Below are positions 25,303 through 33,562 of a stretch of DNA of 39,727 bases, in pieces. The DNA is taken from NCBI GenBank assembly GCA_938003855.1, contig CALKXD010000076.1:1-39727 (forward strand). Direction: 5' to 3'. Position 1 is the first letter of the stretch; each line of letters opens with the position of its first letter. The position numbers and the translations under genes were made by a program. This DNA is from an uncultured Granulosicoccaceae bacterium (GTDB lineage: Bacteria > Pseudomonadota > Gammaproteobacteria > Granulosicoccales > Granulosicoccaceae). The notes below the pieces were generated by a model, which was not told where the DNA came from, ran no database searches, and was given only the letters and a program-made list of their open reading frames with translations.

Positions 25303-26229
25303 CTACGGCTGTTCGGTGGTCGCATTCACAACTGGATGGCGAATCGTGCCGATGCCTTCCACTGCCGCCACTACAACATCACCCGGCCATAACCACTCCT
25401 GCGGTGATCGCCCTGCACCTACACCTTCCGGGGTACCGGTGGCAATGATGTCTCCGGGTTCGAGTGTCATACCGGTGGAGATATCTGCTATCAGATGATC
25501 TACTTTAAACAACATGTTACGGGTATTGCCACGCTGTTTTTCGACACCATTGACGGTAAGCCAAAGCACCAGATTGTGCGGATCGGGGATTTCATCCGCC
25601 GTGACAATACAGGGACCGAACGGCGCATAGGTGTCCTGCCCTTTGGAGAATATCCACTGACCGGAGCGACGGTTATCACGCGCTGAAACATCGATCATGA
25701 CGGAGTATCCAAACACGTGGTCAAGTGCATCCTGTTTGCGAATCTTCTTTGCCGATGACCCGATAATAACCGCGAGTTCAACTTCCCAATCGAGCTGCGC
25801 GGTCATGTTGGCATCGTGGTCTATCGCACCCCCCGGGCCGATGACACTGGTCGGCGGCTTGGTGAACAGCACCGGCTTGTCCGGCAGATCTTTTGATGTA
25901 TCAAGAGTTTTAGCGCTTTCAGCCACGTGTTCCACGTAGTTCAGGCCAATGCCCCAGATATTCTTACGCGGCCGCGGGATCGGTGCCAACAACGTAACAT
26001 TCGACAACGCTTCAGCGGTGTGGATGGGCGGGGTGTCTCCAGCCTGATCAACTAATGCCTGCAACGCAGCAAGACCCGGTCGCCCGCTATCAATCAACTC
26101 GAGCATCGAGCAGGGCATTTCTTCACCATTTGCCGCCCCCAGATCTTCAACGTCGATAACAAGGTCATTCACGACAGCACCCAGTCGCGCCTCTGCTTCA
26201 ACGCCAGAGCGATAAGTCACTAGTTTCAA
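25303..26229 (-). CDS. Fumarylacetoacetate hydrolase family protein, TTG start
   Basis: A 308-residue C-C bond hydrolase or isomerase. The FAH core holds the metal site in LDWEVELAVIIG (two Glu) and VMIDVSARD (Asp), the substrate segment SKGQDTYAPFGPCIV, and TGTPEGVGAGR. Family members cleave acylpyruvates such as fumarylpyruvate or maleylpyruvate, the product line of gentisate-type ring opening. The gene follows a gentisate-dioxygenase-like gene, so acylpyruvate cleavage to pyruvate plus a dicarboxylate is the likely step. The start is TTG at 26229 with AAGGA six bases upstream, and MKLVTYRSG is a normal family start. Confidence 0.9.
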   Translation of the reverse strand: MKLVTYRSGVEAEARLGAVVNDLVIDVEDLGAANGEEMPCSMLELIDSGRPGLAALQALVDQAGDTPPIHTAEALSNVTLLAPIPRPRKNIWGIGLNYVEHVAESAKTLDTSKDLPDKPVLFTKPPTSVIGPGGAIDHDANMTAQLDWEVELAVIIGSSAKKIRKQDALDHVFGYSVMIDVSARDNRRSGQWIFSKGQDTYAPFGPCIVTADEIPDPHNLVLWLTVNGVEKQRGNTRNMLFKVDHLIADISTGMTLEPGDIIATGTPEGVGAGRSPQEWLWPGDVVVAAVEGIGTIRHPVVNATTEQP

Positions 26230-26240
26230 AGTTATTCCTT

Positions 26241-26264
26241 AAAATATAGGGCAAAATATAGGGC
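26241..26264. repeat. Tandem 12-bp duplication before the FAH-family start
   Basis: AAAATATAGGGC occurs twice head to tail (26241-26252, 26253-26264), between the bicupin stop and the FAH-family TTG start, just upstream of its ribosome site. A perfect tandem copy suggests a recent slippage duplication. It adds an AT-rich spacer that may influence translation. Confidence 0.85.
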
Positions 26265-26268
26265 GGGT

Positions 26269-27393
26269 TCAGGCAGAGACTGGTTGATAACCATTGTTAT
26301 CGGAAAACGCCTGCTCCCTGTAGAAATTAAACGCACGCATTACCGGCAGATCCGACAGACAGAACAGGCAGGCGTCGTCAGTGTCGGACGCATTGACGTG
26401 CTCGTGCCAGGCCCACGAAGGCACACAGAAGATGTCTTTTTCACGCCAGTCATAGCGCTTGCCATTAATGATTGAATGTCCCTCACCTTTCGCCACATGA
26501 TAAAGATAGCTGCCCGTATGGCGATGCGCCTTGGTATGTTCTGACGCCCGAAGCAACTGCATGGACGCGCCCATGGTCTGCATCACAGGACCGTTGCTGG
26601 TCGGGTTGACGTACTCCATTAGTACTCCATCGTATGGCGATCCATCCGTACACGCGGCATACTTTAAAAGAGCCTCATAAGTTGGCAGCCATTCGTATTT
26701 ATACATCGGGCTATACGCTTCTGACCATTTACCATTGGCCGGTGTAAGACCGGGGTTGCCCCAGGTTTTGGTGGTATCGTCGACGGCATAACCTACCGCC
26801 TGGGTAAGATCAGGGTGAACCTCAAAAAAACCCGCTTCCATGGCGTTAACAAATGGAATATCGAGACCATCCTGCCAGATACAGGGTGTACCGGTCGGCT
26901 CAACACCGTGCTCATGCCATGTGCCATTAGGCGTGAGTACAAAGTCGTTTTCACCGAGCGTCATTTTATGACCATCGACCACCGTGAAAGCACCCTCACC
27001 TTCCATAATAAAGCGTATGGCACTGGCTGAGTGACGATGCGCCGCCGCATCTTCACCGGGGTTCATCACCTGCAGACCGGCATACAGCCAGCCCACTGCT
27101 GCGGACACATCTGACCGACCCGGGTTGTTTAGATAAATCACCCGTCGACCGGCCTTTTCCGCGGTCACCAGGTCTACCGACCGCAACACATGCTCACGAA
27201 GATCAGCGTATCGCCAAACCACCGGAATCGATTGCGACTTCGGCTCCCAGGGCTCTATCTTGTTGGCGACCGTCCACAGTGCGCCAGCGTGGTAGTTATC
27301 AAGCTCATCGTAGTAGGCCAATAGCTCGGGCGTATCTTCGACATTGGCTCTGCCAACGACGTCTTCCCGATGATTCCCCGGTTCCTTGCCCAT
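26269..27393 (-). CDS. Gentisate 1,2-dioxygenase-like bicupin
   Basis: A ring-cleaving Fe(II) dioxygenase candidate of 374 residues with two cupin domains. The N-terminal cupin (about 95-185) has the metal ligands of gentisate dioxygenases: His119 and His121 in AAAHRHSASAIRF, and His160 in PNGTWHEHG. The C-terminal cupin (about 285-350) has KAHRHTGSYLYHV and PSWAWHEHV, so histidines are retained there too. Gentisate enzymes give maleylpyruvate; relatives act on 1-hydroxy-2-naphthoate, salicylate or aminosalicylate. GGAGG lies eight bases before the ATG. An FAH-family gene follows 39 bases later, matching ring opening then acylpyruvate hydrolysis. The exact aromatic substrate is unknown. Confidence 0.88.
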   Translation of the reverse strand: MGKEPGNHREDVVGRANVEDTPELLAYYDELDNYHAGALWTVANKIEPWEPKSQSIPVVWRYADLREHVLRSVDLVTAEKAGRRVIYLNNPGRSDVSAAVGWLYAGLQVMNPGEDAAAHRHSASAIRFIMEGEGAFTVVDGHKMTLGENDFVLTPNGTWHEHGVEPTGTPCIWQDGLDIPFVNAMEAGFFEVHPDLTQAVGYAVDDTTKTWGNPGLTPANGKWSEAYSPMYKYEWLPTYEALLKYAACTDGSPYDGVLMEYVNPTSNGPVMQTMGASMQLLRASEHTKAHRHTGSYLYHVAKGEGHSIINGKRYDWREKDIFCVPSWAWHEHVNASDTDDACLFCLSDLPVMRAFNFYREQAFSDNNGYQPVSA

Positions 27394-27585
27394 CTAACGG
27401 CCTCCGCATGTGGTGTTATGGGACAGCAAGTATTTTCAGGGGTAAGAATGAATGAATGTTTTTTTTATTTCAATCTTGATTTACCACAGCCGACTCTCAA
27501 CAGCCGAACTCCAGTGCCGTATGGTCACGCCTATGTCGTGACCAGATGGCTTACCTTTTTATCGAGCAGCAATCAGGCAAAACCG

Positions 27586-29067
27586 TCAGCGCATCACAAA
27601 CGGATTGGCCATCGGTTTATCTGAGGTGTTTATCCAGGTGGTTTTTGTGCGGGTGTAATCCATGATCGAATCCATCCCTGCCTCACGACCGTACCCCGAC
27701 TGGTTGTAGCCACCAAAGGGCGCAATCGGCGACACGGCACGGTAGGTATTGACCCAGCAAATCCCGGAGCGCAAGCGGTTGGAAACCCGATGCGCGCGAG
27801 CAACGTTTCCGGTAAACACCCCCGACCCCAGACCGAAATCGCTGTCATTGGCAAAGCCAATCACCTGTTCCTCCGTATCGAACGGCACCAATGACATCAC
27901 CGGGCCGAACATTTCTACTTTCAGCGTTTCGACACTGGTATCACGGCACTCAACCAGTGTCGGGTTGAAATAATTGCCGTTCAGGTTGTCGGTTCTTGAA
28001 CCACCGGCCCTGATGACCGCACCCTGTGCAACAGACTTTTTTAAGGTCGCTTCGATACGTTCAATCTGCGCGTTAGTACACAGCGGACCGACATGGGTAT
28101 TGGCGTCCTGAGGATCTCCAACCACAATGTGCCGCGAGCGTTCGGCAACTTCTTCAACAATCCGATCAAAGATTCCACGCTGCACAAACCCGCGTGATCC
28201 CGCCACACACGATTGTCCGGATGCCCCCCAATTGCCCGCGATAAGCCCGTTCACAGCATTTTCTATATCGGCATCGTCAAAAACGATGATTGGCGACTTA
28301 CCACCCAACTCAAGGGATGTCACCGCAAAATTCTCTGCCGAGTTACGAACAACATGCCGTGCGGTTTCAGGTCCGCCGGTAAACGCTATTCTGTCGACGT
28401 CCGGGTGACGGGTCAGTGGTATCGCACAGTTCTCTGCATCGCCGGTGATCACAGAGATAACACCGGGTGGAAAACCGGCCCTCTCTATAAGACGGGCAAA
28501 CTCAAACATAGGTGCCGGGGCGAGTTCAGAGGCCTTCAATACCACCGTACACCCAGCGGCCAGGGCCGGCCCCACCTTGGTGGCGGTCAAGAACATTTGC
28601 GCATTCCACGGGACAACAGCCGCGACCACGCCTATCGGCATACGCCGGGTGAACACGTGCATATCCGGTTTATCGATTGGCAGTACCGATCCTTCGATCT
28701 TGTCGGCTAGCCCTGCAAAGTAACGGTAGTAGTCGCCAACATAGCGCGATTGAGAAATAGTCTCCGTTGCAAGCTTACCGCTGTCGCTTGTTTCAACCCG
28801 ACCGATAGTCTCGGCGGATTGGTCGATCAGATCAGCCAGCCTGTACAGCAGTTTGCCCCGGTTGGTTTGCGTCATGTCGCGCCAGACCGGATTATCAAGC
28901 GCCTGTCTTGCTGCAGTCACCGCACGGTGCACGTCGTTCTCTGATGCACAGGCAAACGTCGCCCAGGCTTGAGAGGTCGCCGGATTGATACTTTGGTCGG
29001 TCTGCCCCTCGCTGCCCTCGCACCAGGCACCGTCAATATACAGTTGATAATGGGGAAGTGAACTCAT
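27586..29067 (-). CDS. NAD(P)-dependent aldehyde dehydrogenase
   Basis: A full-length aldehyde dehydrogenase of 493 residues. Key residues are Asn155 in VVPWNAQ, Lys178 in VVLKASELAP, Glu253 in LELGGKSP and Cys287 in GQSCVAGSR, with the FAFTGG-type motif here as IAFTGGPETA. The ATG at 29067 is preferred over an in-frame TTG at 29094, which has no ribosome site. In the catabolic block it would oxidise a semialdehyde from ring opening or from the LLM monooxygenase step, as in pathways for hydroxymuconic or formamido-type semialdehydes. The substrate is inferred only from neighbours. Confidence 0.93.
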   Translation of the reverse strand: MSSLPHYQLYIDGAWCEGSEGQTDQSINPATSQAWATFACASENDVHRAVTAARQALDNPVWRDMTQTNRGKLLYRLADLIDQSAETIGRVETSDSGKLATETISQSRYVGDYYRYFAGLADKIEGSVLPIDKPDMHVFTRRMPIGVVAAVVPWNAQMFLTATKVGPALAAGCTVVLKASELAPAPMFEFARLIERAGFPPGVISVITGDAENCAIPLTRHPDVDRIAFTGGPETARHVVRNSAENFAVTSLELGGKSPIIVFDDADIENAVNGLIAGNWGASGQSCVAGSRGFVQRGIFDRIVEEVAERSRHIVVGDPQDANTHVGPLCTNAQIERIEATLKKSVAQGAVIRAGGSRTDNLNGNYFNPTLVECRDTSVETLKVEMFGPVMSLVPFDTEEQVIGFANDSDFGLGSGVFTGNVARAHRVSNRLRSGICWVNTYRAVSPIAPFGGYNQSGYGREAGMDSIMDYTRTKTTWINTSDKPMANPFVMR

Positions 29068-29107
29068 GGTGGTATCCAGTGGTAAATTAGACAATCTATA
29101 TTTTCGA

Positions 29108-30145
29108 TCAGCTATTGAAGGCAGGCATTACATCATTTATGAAACGGGTCAGTGAGGCACGCTTTCTGTCGATAGACATCCCGCTGTCGATCCAGAATGA
29201 AAACTCATCATAGCCGAGGTCCTCGTAACGCTTGATCTGATCAATAACCTGTTGCGCCGTGCCTATCGTCAGATCCCGCAGCATGTTTTCCGGCGCCATC
29301 ATTGTATTGTCGCGTATATCCTGCTCGCTCAAGGGGTCTAAATGCCCTTGCTGTACGGTTCGTTTGTTCTGAAACCACGCACCGAAATAGTTATAAAACC
29401 GGCTCAGCTCGACAGCCCCGGCCTGTACATCATCACTGTCTTTTGCCACATAGGTATGGTGCAACAGCATAATCTTCGGTCGTGCACCACGGTAGCTGCT
29501 GCAGGCATCGTTAAAACGCTGCATCAGACTGGCTATTTCATCATAGCCCTGCCACAACGGAGTAACCTGTACATTAAAACCATTGTGTACGGCAAATTCG
29601 TGGCTGTTCGGGTCACGGGCTGCAATCCATATCGGCGGACCACCCTCTTGCAGCGGCTTAGGTGCGGAAGTTGTTGACGGGAAGTTATAGAACTCCCCCT
29701 GATGCGCACAATCCCCTTGCCACAGCTGCCTTAACAGAGGGGTGGTTTCACGCATTCTCTGGCCCGCCTCCCAGGCATCAAGCCCGGGCATCATGCGTTC
29801 GTACTCATATGAGTAAGCGCCGCGGGCAACCCCCAGCTCAAGCCGTCCGCCGGTTACCAGGTCCGTCATCGCTGCCTCGCCGGCCAGTCTTATCGGGTGC
29901 CAGAACGGCGCGATGATGGTACCGGTACCCAGCTTGACATTCCGGGTATGGCGCGCCACATCAGCAATAGTAATAAACGGATTCGGCGCGATGGTAAATT
30001 CCATACCATGGTGCTCACCAGTCCAGATAGCACGCATACCGCCTTCATCAGCAAGTGTGCACAAGCTCAGGAAATCTTCGTAAAGCTGGCTATGATTCTG
30101 AGTCTCGCTCAGGCGCTCCATATGAGTAAACAGAGAGAATTTCAT
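29108..30145 (-). CDS. LLM flavin-dependent monooxygenase (luciferase-like)
   Basis: A luciferase-like monooxygenase of 345 residues. The TIM-barrel starts MKFSLFTHMERL, continues with AIWTGEHHGMEFTIAPNPFITIADVARHTRNVKLGTGTIIAPFWHPIRLAGEAAMTDLVTGGRLELGVARGAYSYEY (the bacterial-luciferase signature region), and ends with a TIGTAQQVIDQIKRYEDLGYDEFSFW flavin-site segment. AGGA sits seven bases before the ATG, and the upstream gene, a flavin reductase, ends three bases away. The pair forms a natural two-component monooxygenase. Comparable pairs start degradation of pyridine and other N-heterocycles by oxygenating and opening the ring. Confidence 0.92.
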   Translation of the reverse strand: MKFSLFTHMERLSETQNHSQLYEDFLSLCTLADEGGMRAIWTGEHHGMEFTIAPNPFITIADVARHTRNVKLGTGTIIAPFWHPIRLAGEAAMTDLVTGGRLELGVARGAYSYEYERMMPGLDAWEAGQRMRETTPLLRQLWQGDCAHQGEFYNFPSTTSAPKPLQEGGPPIWIAARDPNSHEFAVHNGFNVQVTPLWQGYDEIASLMQRFNDACSSYRGARPKIMLLHHTYVAKDSDDVQAGAVELSRFYNYFGAWFQNKRTVQQGHLDPLSEQDIRDNTMMAPENMLRDLTIGTAQQVIDQIKRYEDLGYDEFSFWIDSGMSIDRKRASLTRFINDVMPAFNS

Positions 30146-30148
30146 GGC

Positions 30149-31081
30149 TTAATCCTGTTTTTCCGCAAGCGGGTGTATTTCACCTGATTCAGCACTGCCG
30201 ACGTACAGGCCAAATTGCCTGATACGGCTCTCTGCGACAAATCGGGCCATCATGGTTGCCAGCGCGTGATCATTGAACGGCAGGTTCTTCAGCGACTCAA
30301 TGGTTTCAAACGATCCCAGCTCACCGGTGTCGGCCGTCGTCGCCCGGGCGCGTATATAGGTGTAACGTTTTTGCCGGGTGCTATCTTCGTACACCGAATA
30401 GACAGGCCCCAGATCCACTGTTAAACCCAACGCATGAAAATGTTTTTGCAGTGAGCTTCGAGCACCACTACCTGCCGTTTGTGCAATACAGGGCAGTGAT
30501 GCACCGTCATTATCAGTCGCCACCAGAATACGGCCGTTACATTCCACAATAGCACCCGCCACACTTTCATAACCGGCTAGTCCGGGAGCATCAGCCTGCT
30601 GTTCTTTACTTAAGCTGAAATACCCGTTACTGCAGTAGCCAAGCCCTTGCCGGTTACTGCCGGATAATGCCAATACTTCACCAACCAAAACCAGATGATC
30701 ACCGGCAACATGACGCTGGTGCACCCGGCAGCTGAAGGTGGCAACCGCACCGTCAATTAACGGCACACCATGCATACCCTGATGCCACGGCGTGTTGTCG
30801 AACCGGTCGTCCACACTGCTGGCAAACTCGTTTGACACCGCTTCCTGTCCTTCAGCCAGAATGCTTACACCAAAATGTCTGACGGTATTAAAGAGTCCAA
30901 ATGACGACAAGTGGTTACCCGGACAAACCAGTAACAATGGCGGATCTATAGAGACTGATGTAAACGAGTTTGCGGTAAAACCTGCCAGTTCGCCGCTGTC
31001 AGAGCGCGCTGTCACGACAGTCACACCCGTCATGAAACTACCAAACGCACGTCGCAGGGTTTGCGCATCAAACTGACTCAT
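30149..31081 (-). CDS. Flavin reductase with degenerate Nudix-like C-terminal domain
   Basis: A 310-residue fusion. Residues 1-165 are a flavin reductase-like FMN-binding domain (FGSFMTGVTVVTARSDSGELAGFTANSFTSVSIDPPLLLVC; GDHLVLVGEVLAL) that supplies reduced flavin. Residues about 172-250 read like a Nudix fold (VAGAIVECNGRILVATDND, LQKHFHALGLTVDLGPVYSVYED, RYTYIRAR). The catalytic Nudix box is lost: the REUxEE position reads QKHFHA. The tail may sense a ligand or regulate rather than hydrolyse. The ATG overlaps the upstream hydrolase stop by four bases. It is the evident partner of the LLM monooxygenase encoded next. Confidence 0.88.
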   Translation of the reverse strand: MSQFDAQTLRRAFGSFMTGVTVVTARSDSGELAGFTANSFTSVSIDPPLLLVCPGNHLSSFGLFNTVRHFGVSILAEGQEAVSNEFASSVDDRFDNTPWHQGMHGVPLIDGAVATFSCRVHQRHVAGDHLVLVGEVLALSGSNRQGLGYCSNGYFSLSKEQQADAPGLAGYESVAGAIVECNGRILVATDNDGASLPCIAQTAGSGARSSLQKHFHALGLTVDLGPVYSVYEDSTRQKRYTYIRARATTADTGELGSFETIESLKNLPFNDHALATMMARFVAESRIRQFGLYVGSAESGEIHPLAEKQD

Positions 31082-31902
31082 ACAACACCGCCTGTTTTAA
31101 CTGAATGCCCGGGTAAAAAGCACCTCGTCAGCGCTTGCACGACCTGATCACCGTGCGTCATCGACATCATATGGCGCGCGCCCTCCACAATGTAGCATCG
31201 CGACCCGGGCACCAGCTGGCTCATGCGTTGCGACATTTCGGGTGTCGAATTCGGCTCGAGTGATCCGGTCATAAACAACGCCTGACAGGTTACTTTTGTC
31301 AACTGTTGATCAGTCGGCGCATCAGCCCTCGCAAAGGCTCTATAAGCGTCACGATACCCGATCGGATCCGCCGCATTCAGCCAGACCCGACAGGCCTTAC
31401 TGGCATCGGCATTGATACCTTCAGGCGCTGCGCCAAACCAGCGTTCAAGGGTTGCTGCAGGATCAGTCACCGGCGCAGAGTCGGTGGAGATGGCCTGTGT
31501 TAACTCAGCGACACGCGCATTGATCGCTGCCAGTGCTTCACTGGTACGCCGGTAGACTCCATTTAGTACGGCAATACCGGACACCTTTTTTTTGTAGCGC
31601 ACGGCCAGATCCAGGGCGATCAATGCCCCCATGGAATGCCCGACCACAATGGCCGGTCGAGCATCCGATAGCACTGCGGAAATCTGATCCGTATAGTCTG
31701 CCAAGTCGGGGTGATCGGCTTCGAGACGCGGACTGTTAGCATGCCCCGGCATATCTATTACCGTTAAAGAAAAGTGTCTGGCAAGCTGCGGTTCTATATT
31801 GATCCAGTAATCAGCGCGCATACCCACACCGTGGATCAACAGCATGGCTGGCCCGTTACCGTGGCAGCGACTGTTTATGTGTTCAACGCAGTAAGTAGTC
31901 AT
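31078..31902 (-). CDS. Alpha/beta hydrolase
   Basis: A 274-residue hydrolase. The oxyanion segment is LLIHGVGMRADYW, the nucleophile elbow VVGHSMGA has Ser90, and the late His is in EGARHMMS. The usual acid position reads GSLEPNS, with Glu where Asp is common. Size and motifs resemble NicD-type deformylases and meta-cleavage hydrolases. With a NicX-like and an LLM monooxygenase in the block, hydrolysis of an N-formyl or acyl ring-opened intermediate is plausible. It is coupled to the downstream reductase gene by a four-base overlap. Confidence 0.87.
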   Translation of the reverse strand: MTTYCVEHINSRCHGNGPAMLLIHGVGMRADYWINIEPQLARHFSLTVIDMPGHANSPRLEADHPDLADYTDQISAVLSDARPAIVVGHSMGALIALDLAVRYKKKVSGIAVLNGVYRRTSEALAAINARVAELTQAISTDSAPVTDPAATLERWFGAAPEGINADASKACRVWLNAADPIGYRDAYRAFARADAPTDQQLTKVTCQALFMTGSLEPNSTPEMSQRMSQLVPGSRCYIVEGARHMMSMTHGDQVVQALTRCFLPGHSVKTGGVV

Positions 31903-31967
31903 CGGTGCTATTCGACAGGTTCGGTGGTTTTAACCAGGTATCTCATCCGTTTGCAATCGTGCTTGCG

Positions 31968-32567
31968 TTAGATGCCAGCCGGGTTATCAACATCGTGCTC
32001 CAAGTCTTTTAGATCCTGATAGCGGTCACCGATGCGATGGTGCGGCCTGCCGCCGCTGGCCCCTCCAAGTACCAGGACTAGCTCATCTGCTCTGGGTGCG
32101 TCATTTATCGAAAACTGAATGGTCAGGTAATGCGAGCGACGCCCGGCGTCGTGCTTATCCATTAACGGCACTGCAATCGGCGCATTAGCCGGTCCACGGG
32201 TATTGCTGAAGGCAAGATAACTGCTCGCCGCCACGGCAGTTCGGTAAAAATTGCCGAAACGCAGTGTGTGAATAAGCGCGGAGGCATGTTCAATCTCGCC
32301 GTCCAATCCGACCACCGCCGCCTTGCCATAGGCTTCAATTTTATCGCCTCCTCCGGCCAGCGCGATAATACGTTGCGTCAGCGCTTCACCCAGGAGCGGA
32401 CCGTAGGCCATTATCTCAGGCTTCAGATCTTCAACGAACCGACCCGCCCAGGGGTTGGTCACGACCACCGCTACGGCAAACGTGCGCCAGGGTTCGGCGG
32501 CGGGCTTAAAACCCTCGATATGTATCTCTTCATCAAAGGTGACGAATTTGCGTATTTCAGGCTTCAT
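31968..32567 (-). CDS. DUF1185 (amino acid synthesis family) protein
   Basis: A 199-residue protein of the DUF1185/PF06684 type, recognisable from EIRKFVTFDEEIHIEG at the start, NPWAGRFVEDL, EAYGKAAVVGLDGEIEHASALIH, and DAPRADELVLVLGGASGGRPHHRIG near the end. The biochemical role of the family is not established, but members often sit beside LLM monooxygenase and flavin reductase genes. It is the first gene of the catabolic block. The ATG at 32567 matches the family start; a TTG at 32633 would add an atypical tail reaching towards the LysR promoter. Confidence 0.85.
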   Translation of the reverse strand: MKPEIRKFVTFDEEIHIEGFKPAAEPWRTFAVAVVVTNPWAGRFVEDLKPEIMAYGPLLGEALTQRIIALAGGGDKIEAYGKAAVVGLDGEIEHASALIHTLRFGNFYRTAVAASSYLAFSNTRGPANAPIAVPLMDKHDAGRRSHYLTIQFSINDAPRADELVLVLGGASGGRPHHRIGDRYQDLKDLEHDVDNPAGI

Positions 32568-32651
32568 CAGAGCGCTACCCTTTGCCGGGACATATTGGAC
32601 GGTAACTTTCTGATAAAACGTCGTTTCTGACAAACGATAAATTCGGGGCCA

Positions 32652-32679
32652 TTGACATTAGCTTTACTAATGTTATGTT
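32652..32679 (+). promoter_or_regulatory. LysR-type dyad and promoter between divergent genes
   Basis: ACATTAG (32655-32661), CTTTA, CTAATGT (32667-32673) is a perfect 7-bp dyad with the LysR T-N11-A pattern. CTAAT is the core recognised by E. coli GcvA, and the gene starting beside it is GcvA-like. A -35 box TTGACA (32652-32657) overlaps the dyad, with a possible TATGTT -10 at 32674-32679, so autoregulation of the LysR gene fits. The same dyad lies 88 bases upstream of the divergent DUF1185 start. Confidence 0.6.
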
Positions 32680-33562
32680 TATGGCAATGTCCCGTTCACT
32701 ACCTCCACTCGGCTGGTTCCGCGCTTTTGAGTGCGCCGCCACTCGATTAAGCTTCACCGCCGCCGCAGAGGAACTGGGATTAACCCAATCCGCTGTCAGC
32801 CAGCAGATTCGATCCCTGGAATCCCGGCTCGGTTGCCGCCTATTTGTGCGTAAGCATCGCGGCATTGCGCTAACCGATGACGGCCGTAAATTACTGCCTG
32901 ATGTCGCCCGCGCAATCGAGGCCATTCGCACCGCGACCGCGCCATTCGATTCTCAGGCCGACCCCGATGTACTGACTGTCGCGACCAGTGTCAGCGTCGC
33001 CCAGTGGTATCTCGCGCCGGAACTGCACAGGTTCGTCGCGCAACACGATGATTTACAAGTGCGCCTGCTGACGTCGGTATGGCCAGACGAATTATCCGAT
33101 ACGACTGACGTGCAAATTCGCTTTGGCCCTGCCAGGGATAATGACGCCGGGGAAGTTCCACTCGGGGACAATCAACTGATACTGGTCGCTTCACCTGCGC
33201 TATACGGGCCTGAAAAAAACAGCTCTGTAACAAGCGAACAACTAAAACAGTATCCGTTAATTCAGGCTGTCGGTACGTCAGATACCTGGGCACACTGCGC
33301 CAGGCATTTCGGTCTCGTCGATCACCACCGGCCGACGTTGTTTGTTGACACCCACGGACTGGCCGTCGACTTTGCCGTAGCCGGTTCAGGTGTCGCGCTA
33401 ACGAGTAAGTTAATCGCAACACCCGCTATCCGTAAAGGGCATCTGGTGCAAATCAATCCCGTGTCAATCAACGCCACCGACGGCTTTTTCATTGCCGTGA
33501 CATCACAGCGGCGTGCCACTCTTGCAAGACAATTCATCGACTGGCTGCTTGGCGAACTCTAA
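32675..33562 (+). CDS. LysR family transcriptional regulator, GcvA-like
   Basis: A 295-residue regulator. The N-terminal helix-turn-helix (about 8-68) reads LPPLGWFRAFECAATRLSFTAAAEELGLTQSAVSQQIRSLESRLGCRLFVRKHRGIALTDDG, in the style of GcvA. The effector domain (about 95-290) includes VATSVSVAQWYLAPELHRF. In-frame ATGs lie at 32675, 32681 and 32687. If the promoter proposed beside it is right, translation probably starts at 32687. It is divergent from the 13.5-kb catabolic block and is the best candidate for its activator. Confidence 0.92.
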   Translation: MFMAMSRSLPPLGWFRAFECAATRLSFTAAAEELGLTQSAVSQQIRSLESRLGCRLFVRKHRGIALTDDGRKLLPDVARAIEAIRTATAPFDSQADPDVLTVATSVSVAQWYLAPELHRFVAQHDDLQVRLLTSVWPDELSDTTDVQIRFGPARDNDAGEVPLGDNQLILVASPALYGPEKNSSVTSEQLKQYPLIQAVGTSDTWAHCARHFGLVDHHRPTLFVDTHGLAVDFAVAGSGVALTSKLIATPAIRKGHLVQINPVSINATDGFFIAVTSQRRATLARQFIDWLLGEL

